DNA of 64,000 bases from Mesaphorura yosii (Eukaryota > Arthropoda > Collembola > Poduromorpha > Tullbergiidae), in the NCBI GenBank assembly GCA_009869945.1, contig WIXG01000112.1, positions 1-64,000 on the forward strand, in the 5' to 3' direction. Of the stretch, positions 20,401-32,827 are shown one piece after another. Under the pieces are notes generated by a model. It searched no databases, was not told the origin of the DNA, and saw nothing but the letters and a program-made list of their open reading frames with translations. The first letter of the stretch is position 1. The number at the start of each line of letters is the position of its first letter. The translations under genes were made by a program, and so were the position numbers.

Positions 20401-23387
20401 TTTTGCTTCCGAGGAGGTTCAGAGGCCACACTGGGCGAACTATTCCTCTTACTCAAAGTAATCGTACTCGTGCTGCTGGAACGACTGGAAATACTTGCTC
20501 CTGATGAGAGAATGCACATTGCAATGGTTTTCGCCTGAGACTCAGTGAGGGTTGTCATGATGTCTGTCGTCGCCGTCTCTTTTTGACTTGAACCAGAAGA
20601 TTCTGCTGAGAATTGGCCAGGGCTTTTCTTCTGTGGGGAAAGTTTTACAGGACTTCGGCTCTTGGGTGAATCCAATGCGGGCTCAAACACTACTTTCGGT
20701 TTAGACTGACGCCATGATCTCCTGACCGAAACATCCGACCCTGACTCCTCAACAACGTTTTCGTTTTCAGTCGCTTTCTTCTCTGCGACCTTTCTCCCGT
20801 TCAGGTATTTCCTTATTTTCTCCGGTTTGAGTCGAACCAGTCTAACTTCCTTCAACCAGAAAATTGGTTCGGATTTTTCTAAGGAAGTTGGAAGGACGAC
20901 ATCAGCATCAGCACCTTTTGTCTTGTCAATTGTTGGTTGTTCATCCTCCACTGGAGGAATCGGGTTTTTGGTTTCCTCGTTTGTCACAGGTAAATTTGAA
21001 GCGGTATCTTCGTTATCTGGAGCATTTTTCTTGTCTTCTTCTGGAATAGGTACAGTCGGTACTGGTACGATAATATTGTCGGTCAGAACACTGGTACTGA
21101 TAAGCTCAGTTGAATTCTGCTCTACAGTTAACGACTTGGTAATGGATATTGCAGGGCTTGATTCAGTCTGGGCGGCCTCGCCGAGAGAAACGGATGGAGC
21201 AGTTCCAGTTTCTTCGAATTCTACACTCGGCGCAGCCGCCATTTCAGTTTGCAGTACTTCCGTGTGAGGAGTATCTACATTGGTTGGAACGGTTTCATGG
21301 GTAGCAACAGTATTTTCGGTAATGATCAGTTCTTTCGTGGAATGAGCGTCTTCTGGGATATTTTCAACGACCTCTTTCGTTTGCTCCTGCTTAGTTGGGA
21401 TAATGGTTTTATCGTTGACAATCGAAGCTTCATTCTGCGCCTTGACACACTCGTCTGGAGCTTCCGTTTTGGATTTCACACATTCTGCAACAACTTCATC
21501 GTTGTCGGATTTGGTGATAACTTTACAGTGGCTTCCAAATGCATTACTGTTGGATTCCGGAGGTTTGCTATTGCTTGGTGCGGTAGCAGTCTTCGTCTTG
21601 CTTTGTTTTACCGTTTGTGGAATTTTGCGAGTTTTCTTCCGTGGTTTTCGCCAGCTCGAAGTCGTTCGACTTCGAGGCTTCTTTGCAGTTTGTACAATTT
21701 GCTTTTGCTTTCCTGATGCAACTGCAACTTTTGAGATCTGCGATATCTTCAAGGGCGAATTAGATGGCTTGATTTTCACGTGTTCCATGTAAACTATTGG
21801 CCGCATGTGCAACTTGGGGTCAGAATACTTGGCCCTGGTGAGTTTATCCCGAGTTTTATCCGATTTTTCAGGAGGTTCAGACATCTTGCTCAAAGTTTCG
21901 GTTATTGCAGTCTCGATCTCTGGTGAAACTAAGAAATTATTGACCCAGTTGCTGCGGCTTAACTCAGGGAAAATATCACATTCGGCAGTGGAGCTATGAC
22001 CGAAGTCGTCGGCGATAGTAATACCTTCCGGAATTGGCTTGGCTTTGGATGGGCTTCCTTGACAAAGACTCGCTGAGGACGACGATGAGTTCTGAATTCC
22101 CATTATGGCATTACTGACTTCAGACACCAAATCTGCATTATTGACTTCAGACACCAAATCTGCATTACTGACTTCAGATACCAAATCTGCATCCAACGTG
22201 TTCCAGCTTTGATCGTCATTCCCAGATGAAGGCAAATAATCGGTGAGGTAATCCGCAGGAATTTCTGCCAAGTCGGGTTGCAAGCTCAGAGTTGACCAAA
22301 CGTTCTTTTCAAGTGCGTGATGATTGGTTCCATCGGCGCCGTGTAACAATCCGCCAGACGATCCGAAATAGTCGGACCCATTTTGTAAGTGTCCGCTTGG
22401 TTGGGCAGTTGGCACAACAAGTGAAACTTGAGAGGAAGAACCGGCGTTCTGTGATCCGGTTGCAGTTCCCGGCATACGATCCAGATTTTGGTGCTTCTCG
22501 ACTTCAGCGTCTTGACGCTGAAGGCCACTTGGGTTGCACTCTGTGAAGTGCGACGAATTTGCTGCAAGTCTCCCTTGGTTCAGAATAATGTCCCATGTAG
22601 CACAAATTCTTAAGGCAATGGATTTCACGGCTGAAAAATTGACAAGTTGGATGAGTAATCTTTCAACACGCCGTTCACCGGCTCAATGTTGCTTCTCGGC
22701 TTACTTTCATCGGCATTGATGCTTGTTGTGAGCTTCACAAGGTCGCGTAGATTGTTCTCCCTCAAAAGTGAAGGGGTAACATGAATTTTTAGCAGCAACA
22801 TAAACACCTCAGCCAACAGCTGATTATTATGCTTCTCGATGCCTTCCTTTGTCCATCTGTGCAGTATACTCCAACCACCGTTTTGCAGAAACCTAAATTT
22901 TGATGAAACCAAGTGACTTTACTAATTCTGCGATCGTATGGTATGGCGTCTCATTTAGGTACACTATCTCTTACGTATTCATCAGCTTCACTGACGCCGT
23001 AGAATTCAGCACATTAATAAATATGCATTTGTTCATCAGCTTCCGTGAGAATTTTGACATTATGCTGAAACACAAGCAGAATTTTTACCTCATGACTAAA
23101 CAGTAATGTAAATCAGTCATATATTGTGTTTTATAGCGTTATATATGAAGTACTATAATCTAACCTTGACGTTAACTGGTCATAACACTTTAATACACTG
23201 CAAGTTGATGGGGAGCGGACATTGATCAACAATAAACTATAATCCTTAATAAATTTTTGTGAGAACTCAAACGACTAACCCACCTTATCATTGTCGGCAC
23301 CGCCTCTTCAGATTTGATTGCACCGCTGGTGGGATCCAACAACCCCGAAAGGCATTGAAGCAATCTGTCGGGGCTCGACTTACGTTT
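17404..23387 (-). CDS. PPP1R10: PNUTS/PPP1R10, nuclear PP1 regulatory subunit (start exon not placed)
   Basis: PNUTS anchors protein phosphatase 1 in the nucleus with WDR82 and TOX4 and helps control RNA polymerase II termination. Exons (minus): 23387-23284, 23064-22975, 22892-22705, 22630-18316, 18244-17404; these sum to 5538 nt, in frame, 1845 aa. The first three encode the TFIIS N-terminal-like (LW) helical domain: PDRLLQCLSGLLDP, KLMNKCIFINVLN, FLQNGGWSILHRW, ending KSIALRICATWD. A very long, disordered Ser/Lys/Glu-rich middle follows. Near residue 1490 the PP1-docking motif KRKTLRW (human RKTVTW type) is followed by the family signature FELDASERVNV. The C-terminus is Pro/Tyr-rich and ends RPPLKRN. 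Unlike the vertebrate protein it shows no CCCH zinc finger before the stop, and it is about twice as long. The initiator exon lies upstream of 23387; a phase-0 candidate begins ATGAAGGCC near 23600 but its donor is weak. Confidence 0.93.
22110..22190 (-). repeat. three tandem 27-bp units coding DLVSEV(S/N)NA
   Basis: Units 22110-22136, 22137-22163 and 22164-22190 are nearly identical and keep the PNUTS reading frame. Each encodes DLVSEVSNA or DLVSEVNNA. The third unit read on the plus strand has one base changed (GATACC for GACACC). It lies in the acidic segment after the LW domain. Confidence 0.9.
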
Positions 23388-24842
23388 CTGAAAAGATGTT
23401 AAGTGAGTTAGGCCTTAGGCGATGTTAGTTACATGAAAGATCTATTGCTACTGCTAGTAAATTCAAAAGATTCGCCTCGATCCCAAACCATATTTCCGAT
23501 GACACATATTTCGAAACATATTCAGGTGGCCGATACCCACAAATCATGTACAGGCGTAGGTCGGGCGGCATGATTTGAACCTTGTCAAGTCTGGCCTTCA
23601 TGGAGAAATAATATCATGGCTGAAGAAAAGTTAAGTTCATGTTTACACTCTGGTTTCAGAAAACATGGCGGCTGGCAACTGGATATCGAACCATGTTCAA
23701 TGAAGTGCGGTGCTAACGGGAAGGGGCGAAAGCAAAGAGTGTTTTATCTAGAAGGAGAGAAGGCCACCAGGAACCACTTACCTTAAACACTGGCGTCCGA
23801 CGAATGATAAAAAAAAACTGACAAATATATGCTATGTTACTTATTACTACCACGAATCAAGCTGGTGAGAAAAATAATAAACATGGCGGTGAACAAATAT
23901 GGCGACCGCGAACGGTACAAGATAAATATACACAAATCCGTGCATGCAATGAACGAGATACGAGACGGAAAGAAAACTCATTCTTCTCACTGGTAGTTCT
24001 AGTTTTGGTAAAACCGAACCGAACGTTAGATGAGTTAATAGGTGGGTTTCATTGCGTGACATCTGACATGCGCCTATGTCCTTTCTCCTCGACCTAGGAA
24101 ATCTCGACGTATCCTTCGTCTCGCTGTTTGTGGCAAGTCCGGATAAACCTCTGCTGCAAAGTTCAGAGCCATCACAGGCTGGAAAATGAGAGCTTGGGTG
24201 AGATGAGTGAGAGTGGACGAAATCTGATAACGACGCCTTATAAGAAGCAGCAAGCAGGAGAAGCTCGAAAAGGAGGAAGCCAAACCTAGGACAAAGCAAA
24301 GCACAAAGAATGCACTACTTCGAGGAGAAAACAGACAGTGGGGTAAGACTGTGTGCGGTGAGTGGAGGAAACAGCAGTGAGCTTGCAAAGCATAACCAAA
24401 GCCACGAAGCTTAAAATATGGAGTCTGGGTTCCGAAACCTGGGGTCGTGGTATCTGAAACACAAAGACACTATACTATTGAGCTATTAGACTGTAACAAA
24501 TATGTTTTCGATTCCATCCAGGCGGTGTTGCGTAATAGAAAGTAGGAAACTGCGGTTGTGGTGATGGCTTCTTCCACCTATTGTTAACACAGCGTCCAAT
24601 CAGCGTCGTGCACTCTCTTATTACCCACTGCCTCGTTTTTCTCAACAGTGGAGATTACGAACGCACCACCCTAAAGCTGCTGTAAGGAAAATTACGAAGT
24701 AAAGTAAACAATTACCTTGTTTAAAAGTGTGCTAATAATTTCTGCTATTGCTAGCAAGTCAACCACATGCTGACGAGTGACGAGGAATGGGATCGAGGCT
24801 CCTCTTTTGCAGCTGCGTCATAATTTTAAAGTTTAATTGCCT
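23388..24842. other. gap between PNUTS and the REV7-like gene
   Basis: Both neighbours are on the minus strand, so this should hold the PNUTS promoter and first exon and the 3' UTR of the upstream gene. Minus-strand ORFs at about 24400-23850 have no recognisable domain. A decayed tRNA-like stretch occurs around 24419-24490. Confidence 0.35.
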
Positions 24843-26247
24843 TCAGCCTTCTTTACTTACAACTGCTCTATTTACGGCGGGTGTATCATCGCCAGAGGCG
24901 CTCGATGAAGGAACGAGGTCGGTAGAGGCATTCGCCGCGGCAATGGGCATGGGATTACAAGCAGCTTCTGCAGGCATGTTTTTGTTGATTTCGTCAAGCT
25001 GTCCACCGGAGTTCTCACTGACTTGATTATTGTGTGATTTGAACTGGTTCGAAGGACCGTCTAGGCGTTTTAAAAGTTCTTCGTCTCGCATCTCTCGCTG
25101 CGTCTTGTCTTGAGGAATGTTTCTAACCGATGATGATGACTTCTTTGCTTTTACTGCTGGTGACACGACCTCCTCGCGGTCATTTTCTTCATCTATGTCG
25201 TCATCATCTTCTTTCGGGTACGTTAATACGTAAAAGTTAAACACCAAACTCTTTGCCAAAATGGCAGATTCGACAGGAAATAAACTCGGAATCAATGGTT
25301 TGCAATCATTTAGAGTCTTATTTGGTCCAGCTCCATTAGTGAGCGCCTTTTGGTTGGCAGATCCTCCTTGGCAGATGCCAACTTCCTTGATTTGGTCGTT
25401 AATTGTGTTCACATCAGTCGTTTCACCTGCATCGTTGTTAAGAGGAAGCTCGAGTCGAGTTTTCTTCAACGAAGTCCAAGGAAACTCGTACACATCGGGC
25501 TCCAAAAGAAGGGCTGCATCAATTATATTACTGTGCGAATCGAATGAAACTTGGCTTCCAAAGCCAAATGTGATTATAAATCTGTCAACACTTCCCACAG
25601 GATGAGGCAAAGTCGAGGACACGTTTGGGTCGTTTAATCTAACTAGAATTTTCTTCAGTCCAGCTCTCACGCTTTCCAGCCTTAAAGCGTCCCTGTAACA
25701 AAGTCTTACTTGCATCAAATGCAAATTCACTGAATCATTACGCTACTTACTCTTCATCCGAATATCGGCCTTTCGTCCATGTCCATTTTCCTTCCAGTTT
25801 CAAAATAAACCGTTGAACCACAATGTTAGTAGCGTTTAATAAGTTCAACTGCAAACCGTTGACTGAATTTTGAAGGACAAAGCTTGCGGCTCTCTTACTA
25901 CAGTCTTCAATATACCTGGATATGTGTGGATGGAATGTGAACTGGAAAAGAGAAAACATAAACCCTTGAAATGCCAGTTTAAGAAAGCAATGTGACCTGT
26001 ACGACATGACCGTGTAATGGGAAATACCAGAAAGTTGTAGATTTACCGCTAATTCTAAGTTAAATATCTCCCGACTGAAGAAGAATGTAGATTTCTTATA
26101 CTCCGCTCGCTTATAAAGGATGGTGTTGAAAAGTCCAATAAAGAAGTTCAGAAATAATCCTGCCGTCTCAGCCTCGAACGGTGTCAACGAGTCTTCATCG
26201 TTCATTGGCGGTGAAGTACCCTTGTCGTCAGGAATGCCAAGATCCAT
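24843..26247 (-). CDS. REV7/MAD2L2-like HORMA-domain protein with long acidic C-terminal tail
   Basis: Exons (minus) 26247-26047, 25941-25751 and 25692-24843 join in phase to 1242 nt, 413 aa. HORMA proteins of the REV7 type bind partner peptides with a mobile seatbelt and act in translesion DNA polymerase zeta and shieldin. The N-terminal part FFIGLFNTILYKRAEY matches the first helix (family LEVAINLILYVREVYP); FTFHPHISRYIEDC matches HPEL..YI; VVQRFILKLEGK matches VERFMFKLTM; AGLKKILVRLND matches LRAFLIKLS; and PLIPSLFPVESAILAKSLVF resembles the seatbelt PLITPVKSLNSEG. An acidic stretch (EDDDDIDEENDREE) starts a roughly 150-aa polar tail absent from typical ~210-aa REV7. About 85 residues of low-complexity insertion precede the seatbelt match. 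A donor-like GTAAGT overlaps the last codons, so another isoform with extra 3' exons is possible. HORMA is fairly sure; REV7 rather than a meiotic HORMA relative is less sure. Confidence 0.72.
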
Positions 26248-27793
26248 TATTTGTGACCATTATGAACACGACCAAGATCAGAACGTTCACACGGAATTGG
26301 ACGACCCTACGTAGGAAATATAATCACACGACTCAAGATTCATCCATCAATTCTCAGGTTAATGATAATTGTCGCCTCTTACCAATCAGTCTCCGTTTCC
26401 GAGTTCTTAATCTAAAGCTGAAAATTCCAGTAAGTTGTGACATTGTTGGGAAAACTACCATATCGAGAAAAGGTGCTTTGGCAAATGATATTCTAACATC
26501 ATTGATCACTGCAATAGGATTAGAATGAGAATATTCAGTCATGAACGAAACACTCCGGTTATTGAATTTGTATGTGCAATACGTTCACTTACTTAAATAC
26601 AATTGAGCTGAACACTGAATACTTGTGTTTATCTTTTCGCTGTTACGATAAGGAAGGCCAACCACCGTACCGCTGCTGTTTCGACGCGGCACGCACGTTG
26701 TGTCGGATAAAAATGTGTCCTTAGTCTTTTATCACATCGTCATTCGACATTAATCTGCAAGTAGCAAGTTAGAAACAGAACGCGTTATCAGTACCAAAAC
26801 ATAAGCTCACTCTTGCGTATTCTAAAAAGTACGCGCAAAGAAAAAAGCAATCAAGTATCAACGTGATGAATTCTAACTGCAATGCGCACGTTTCAAATGA
26901 ACTAATCTAAACCAAACTTTTGTAACTAAACTAACTACTTCAAGAAATATCTAGTCAATTAATGTTACTTACCACACCAGACCAGGATCAATGTGCCAGC
27001 AATGCAAAGCGTAAGGTTACGTCTTACGTGTCTTCATTAAAAATTAATGTGGCCTAAATTTCTTTAACCAATGTACCAGGATCAATATGTGTTTGGCTTG
27101 CATGTGTGGTTGTACTTGCAACTTTGTCAATTACAGCCAAAGTCGTTTCGTGTTTGGGTCTGTGTTTATGTTTTAGCTCACCTTCTGCTTCAATATTTTC
27201 GTAGTTCGCACATGCGATTGATCAATTTTAGAGTCACCGACAGCCTGGCTTTTGATTGGGCGATCCTTGCCTCTTCAATTGTGCTGCTCTTCGCGTGGGG
27301 ATTTTTTTGAATCGCCAGGCACCGTACTAAGGAAGTAGGGGAAAAGTGCATGTACGAATCCGTAAACTAAATTTCTTTTCGCATCAACCTGTCCGCAATC
27401 AGAGTATCCACAACGGGCTGATTTTATCTGTGTCCACCATCACATGTCCACGTGTCCACTGTCTACCTGCAGCTCGGACAATCAGATTCTCAATCTCCGA
27501 TAGTAATTCCGGCTGGTTACTCAAAGGCGAGGTAATTGGCAGTTTTTGGTAAGTCCACTTTGAGATTAATTAAAATCAAAACTTAAACTTCCAAGCCTGT
27601 GCCATCTGCCTTGTTGATTCAAACCTTGCCTTGTGACCGTTAATTACTAGATTAGCAGAGCCATATGGTTCTAGTTTCTAAAATATTTGTCTACTTATTT
27701 CAGTTCTTGGTCTGCTTATCAATTATCAAGACACCCGTGTGGTGTGTGGAAACATTCAATATTGACAATCGTCGTAAACCCTCAAAGCACAAA
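26248..27793. other. divergent promoter region between the REV7-like gene and USP48
   Basis: The two start codons face away from each other across 1.5 kb. No coding sequence is supported. An acceptor (TTATTTCAG) near 27702 precedes the USP48 start, suggesting a non-coding first exon of USP48 upstream. I see no clear TATA box that would fix a start. Confidence 0.4.
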
Positions 27794-30700
27794 ATGGCTA
27801 AGACAAGACCAGCAAAGCCTTCAGCTTCCCAAGCCAAAGCCGAATCTGGTCCTTGGGATTGGACAGAGAAAACAAAGATTGATGACATTGGACCTGCGGA
27901 ACTGCGAAAAGCGTACAGAATTACTGGATTTTCCGCCTGCAAAACGCAGTGCAGGTATTATAAATTTTGAAATTCCACAGATGATGATAATACAACGAAC
28001 CATTTAACCATTCTAGGCGAAATTGCAAGAGAAACCCAAAATGTTTGTGGGGTATGGGTGAGAGAAAATGGCTTCAGGAGGATGACAAAACAGGCGCCGG
28101 TGAAGAAACGAATGATGTGATCAGAAACGAAGGGCAGTTGGTTGGAATTCAAAATCTCGGTGCCACCTGTTACGTGAATTCCTTACTGCAGCTGTGGTTT
28201 CACAATCCAATCTTACGGTAAGTTCTGTTGTGCGGGTGCCAACCTGACAGCCACACATTGTGTCATGCCACATCCTTAATTCTGAACTGAGGTGCTGACA
28301 TATTCAGAGTTTATGATTATTACTTCCCTTTCAGTCCGGCAATCCTAGAGTGGAAGCCACCGAGTAAGGAAATCGAAGATGCCGAGAATTATGTTCCAAA
28401 ATGTCCCATTGGCCATCTGCAGGCCATGTTCGCTAGACTGAAACTGTCAAAGCAAAGGTAAAAGATTGCAGAAATCAATACGCCACCGGTCGTAGTACAA
28501 GGTATAAGTTTAGTTCTTAATTTTTCTTCTAGCTCCATCGATCCAAGCCCGTTCGTGATGGCTCTTGAACTAAATGCGGGCGAGCAGCAAGATGCACAAG
28601 AATTTTCGAAATTACTAATGACCTTAATTGATGAACTCCTCGCAAAATATCAAAATCAAAATGTACGGACTGTGATAAAGGATTCCTTCACTGGGGAATG
28701 CCAATATGAAACAGAATGCAGCGTGTGCAAGACTAAAAAAGTTCAGAATTCAGTATTTAATGAACTGGAGCTCACCGTCAATAAACAACTGAATGATTCA
28801 ATCCTTCAGTATTTGCAAGCAGAAATTTTGGACGGTCCGAATAAATACAACTGCAGTACTTGTCAAACGAAGCAAGCCGCTCGAAGATCCACGAAGTTGA
28901 AAAAGCTGCCACCAATTTTGAACTTGCAACTGATGCGTTTTGTTTATGATATGTAAGTAATGTTTGCTAACTTTGCTTTGATCATGCTAAGATGCCATTA
29001 TTGAATGAGTTAAGAGCCATGAGTGATTGAGTCATTCTTCTTTTCAGGGAAACACAGCGCAAAAAGAAAGTTTCTACATTAATGCGATTTCCTGAAGAAT
29101 TGGACATGGCTGACCATATTTCATCGGAGTTTAGGAATGGACGGAAGCTGATATACAAATTAACTGCTGTGCTTATTCACAATGGCAAAAGTGCGTCTTC
29201 TGGTCACTACGTAGGTAAGTTGATTTTTATGTCATTCGACTTTAATCACGAGACACTAACTTTAATTTGCGTACACAACAATCATGGCATTTGCACCTTT
29301 TCTTTTGTGTTTAGCTCACATTAAGGATATCAGCACTGGGGCGTGGTACGATTGCAATGATGAAAGTGTGGAGAAAAAGCCCATGAAGAAGTCGCAAGCA
29401 TTAGTCATAAGTGACACCGACAATTCTGGTACGGGTGATGGGTCCCACAATTTATCATCTAACTGGACTTGAGAGTGTATTTAAGAAAAGAACTATTTTT
29501 CTACATAGAACTCCCGAACGGGACAAACGGTGGAACCAAGGAGCAATCTCAGAAGATTAAATCTCACTCATCCACTGGAGCTTATATGTTGGTTTATACG
29601 TTGCGAGATCTACACGACAAGCCCCCTGCAGATCCCGAAATCCACGACTACTTGGTTCATTTAGTGGGGAGAGAGGATGCCGTTTTCGAAGCTGATCTGG
29701 CTAAAACCAAGGCTGAGAAGGTCAAGACTGAGATTTAAACTCTTACGTTACGTATTCGTGCAATTGACTATGAATTAATCGCTTGAATATTCCAACAGGA
29801 ATCGAAAGACAAAAAGAGAGAAGACAAGCAGAAGGAAGTCCAAAAGTTGTATGAATGGTATAAATGTCAGGCCTTAGGAAGATCAATAAACCAGAACAGT
29901 GAAGACAGTGAAATGTCTGCTGACCCGGTTGCTGACAGTACAAAAGAAGACATTGAGTTCTTCCCGTCAATTTGGCTCTCGAATTGGTTGAGTGATAAGC
30001 ACGAAGAAGAAGAGGTTAATACGGACGCTCTTCGTTGTGCACACGGCAAATTAAGTCCTCCACTTCCATCTGACAATAATGCTTCATATAAAATTGTTCC
30101 ACTCACTTTTGTTGATTCCGTGTACGCCAAATACGGAGGCACGAGTCGATTTCAGGGAGAACAAGTATTTTGCTTAGAATGCGTGAAAATGCAGTGTGGA
30201 GTTCTTCAGAAACTTGCCCAGTTGGAGGAAGACTTCAAGAAATGCACGGAGATCGTGAAACAAATTGATAAATCGGTTGGAAACACTCCCTGGACGGAGG
30301 AATTTCTATACGACAAAGTCTGGGTATCAAAGGACGGTCTTCGAGTTTGCAAGAAGTATGCCAGAGAGGCGATACAATTATCAACTCTGGTGCAGGGTCC
30401 GGAAGAGGAACCTTTTATACTGAATGACGACATAACATGTCTTCATGGTGAGATCTTTAAGATTTTTAATTTTATGCAAATCAATATACGAATCAGCGAA
30501 ACAGGTTTAAGGGCGAATTTATTTTAGACAATCTGGAGCCTTCCGAGAATAGCAGGAAGTTGATTAGTGCAGCTGCTTGGTCAATCCTTCAGACTTACTA
30601 TCCCCATGCAAAGTGCTTCCAGGCAATTGAACCCTGCTGTTCAACATGCTCTGTAAGTACACTATTGAACTTTATAATTTTGCCTTCTTTTCGTTCTAAC

Positions 30701-32827
30701 ACAACTTCCTTTCCGACACCGGCAGGAAATCCAAAAGTCCAACAGCGTTTCTGCCACGGAGAACAAGGCAACGGCTCAAAAACAAAAGGCAGCACTTACA
30801 GACTTGTTCAATAACAAATTCCGCCCGCATCCGTACGAGGAAGAAGGCCAGTTTTACTTGATTCCTACAAAATTCGTGGAAAAGTGGAGAAAGTTTGTCA
30901 GGTAGGCAATTTAAAGCTAAGTTAGCTAAGCAATGTAAAGCTTGGATCAAACTTTTATTTGTCTTCTCTCGCAGGAACCCCACAAGCGTAACCAATGCTA
31001 GTGAGATTCGTGTTGAAAATCGTGATCTTCTTTGCGACCATGAGAAGTTTCATTATCCACTGGCTCTAATTAAGGAAATACAAGCCGGGCAGGGCACCAC
31101 TGAAAACATGTAAGTTGAAGCTGACTGCCGTTGTAAGCATATTTGCCTATTTGCTAATGCAACAACTGTCAACTAATAGCACTTCTACTTGTAGTGTCAC
31201 AGTGGTTAGACCAGAGGAGTGGACCCACATTAAAGAGCACTTTAAGTTCGACGTAGAAATTGAAATGATTCGTGGCTTTGAGGGAACCATTTACGTGCCA
31301 GGTAATATTATTGCTGGCTGCTGATATCCTGCACATGAAATCAAGAGAATAATTGTTTCTTTTAAATAATATCTTGAATTCAATAGAAATATGTTCAGAG
31401 TGCTCTGCTGCTTGGTTTGGCGCTGCAATGCAAAAGGCATTGACGTACAATTCTGCTGAAATATATATTGAGAAGCTTGATAGTGAAGAAATGGATATTG
31501 ACTCGCCCGAGCCTGAGTCCATCAACGACTCTCACGGCTGCAATGTAAATGTTGACGAGAAGGGATGAGAATTTTCTTTGTATTTTGAAGTCATCCTTTT
31601 ATCTTTATCAGATTCCTTTCAAAAAGGAGAAGAAGGACTTCCAGCTCTATAATGGTGAAATAAGGCGAAGCACCCGGGCACGGCACACAACCAAGCAGAA
31701 ACGATATCACGTGTCTTCCAACGTAACATTGAAAGAATTCCAATTAAAGGTACAAGCATCTAATTTTACTTGGCATTCAATTCGACTTGAACTATTTAAC
31801 TGATTAACTGTGATGGGATATTTTGCAGTTGATGGGTGACTATAAAGCTATGCTGAGTGACCAACACATTTACTATGAGGGAAAGGAACTCACAGATCGG
31901 GAGCTAAGTTTGGGAGAACTTCGTATTAAACCTGGAGCTGTTCTCCGTCTTAAGGTATGCATTGCTATTGCTCTGTTTTAAAGCTGTCATTTACAAAGTG
32001 TAGCCTAAATTCTGCAGAATTCAACATACAATATGCGGAAAATTTCGCCTGTATTGCTTATGGAACAAAGCAATCAATTACTTACAATAATAATCGTTAG
32101 TTTTATGTCTCTATTCTCGAACCTGCTTTAAATATTTAATGAATTGCACTTGATTACTGGGTTTAAGCCCGCTGCACCACTTTTTTCCTAATTTTATTGC
32201 ATTTTCGGTATTTGCAACCTTGTAATTACGTGCTTGTACTTGCTGCTCTACAAATCCCATTGCAATCGTTCACGTTTTTGATTCTTCAATACTCGGAGTA
32301 GTTTGAGAGAGAAACTGTTCTCATCGTTTCATTAAACTGCTGCTTTTGCCCTGCCTGCAGGTGGACGAAAGCAAGGCAGATGAGCATATTGAAGAAAGTC
32401 CTGTTCAAGAACGCGGATTCTCAGGTAAATTTTACATCGAGATCTATGCAGCTTGAAGAGAAAAGAAAGAATTGCTTGAAGGCTTGTCATTAGTTCCGTG
32501 GAGAACCTGTCAAAATCTCATACTGTTTGAGCTACCAGGAATTTGAGTTATCATTTTGAATTCGAGTCTTCGGGCACACAATTAATTAAGTATGGGAAGA
32601 ACCATAGGTACATGAATGCATTTTGACAATTCGATTGCTACTGTTCAACTGTTCCCTGATTGCTTAATTTTAATGGACAAGACAGCAGCGACGTGAAGAC
32701 TCGGCTTTCCTGCTGCGTTTTGGGAAACGATTCGTATTTTATTATGCTTCTGCTTTGGTCAAATTTAGTTTTGCTTCCAGGCACGGTACTTCAAGGATAT
32801 AGCGGCCAAATACCGATGGAACACTGA
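27794..32827 (+). CDS. USP48: USP48 ubiquitin-specific protease, complete
   Basis: USP48 is a nuclear deubiquitinase. Seventeen exons: 27794-27954, 28017-28217, 28335-28457, 28533-28952, 29048-29214, 29315-29428, 29509-29720, 29799-30447, 30528-30652, 30726-30901, 30975-31109, 31195-31301, 31387-31544, 31612-31749, 31829-31954, 32361-32424, 32781-32827. They total 3123 nt, 1040 aa (human about 1035). The Cys box is NLGATCYVNSLLQLWF, the QQDAQEF motif is present, the zinc knuckle has CSVC and CSTC, and the His box is SGHYVAHIKD, split by an intron between V and A. Two DUSP-like segments follow (SIWLSNWLSD; KFVEKWRKFVR), then a ubiquitin-like domain (LMGDYKAMLSDQHIYYEG) and the conserved end GFSGTVLQG (human GFKGTGLLG). 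All junction phases agree. The donor after 29720 is GTCAAG, weak but in phase. The start at 27794 aligns with the human N-terminus; an in-frame ATG at 27665 lies before an acceptor and is not preferred. Confidence 0.97.

Noticed and set aside
18736-21999. Several plus-strand open frames opposite PNUTS
   Set aside because: They are antisense shadows of the long low-complexity exon; no family similarity or splice context.
24419-24490. tRNA-like stretch on the minus strand with D-arm-like GCTCAATAGTATAGTG and a GGTTTCGGAACC hairpin
   Set aside because: The acceptor ends do not pair, the anticodon loop is too long and the T-loop is not canonical; at best a decayed tRNA relic.
27665-27793. Upstream in-frame ATG giving USP48 a hydrophobic leader
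   Set aside because: An acceptor (TTATTTCAG) lies inside it, the segment is absent from homologues, and USP48 is nuclear; the ATG at 27794 matches the family start.
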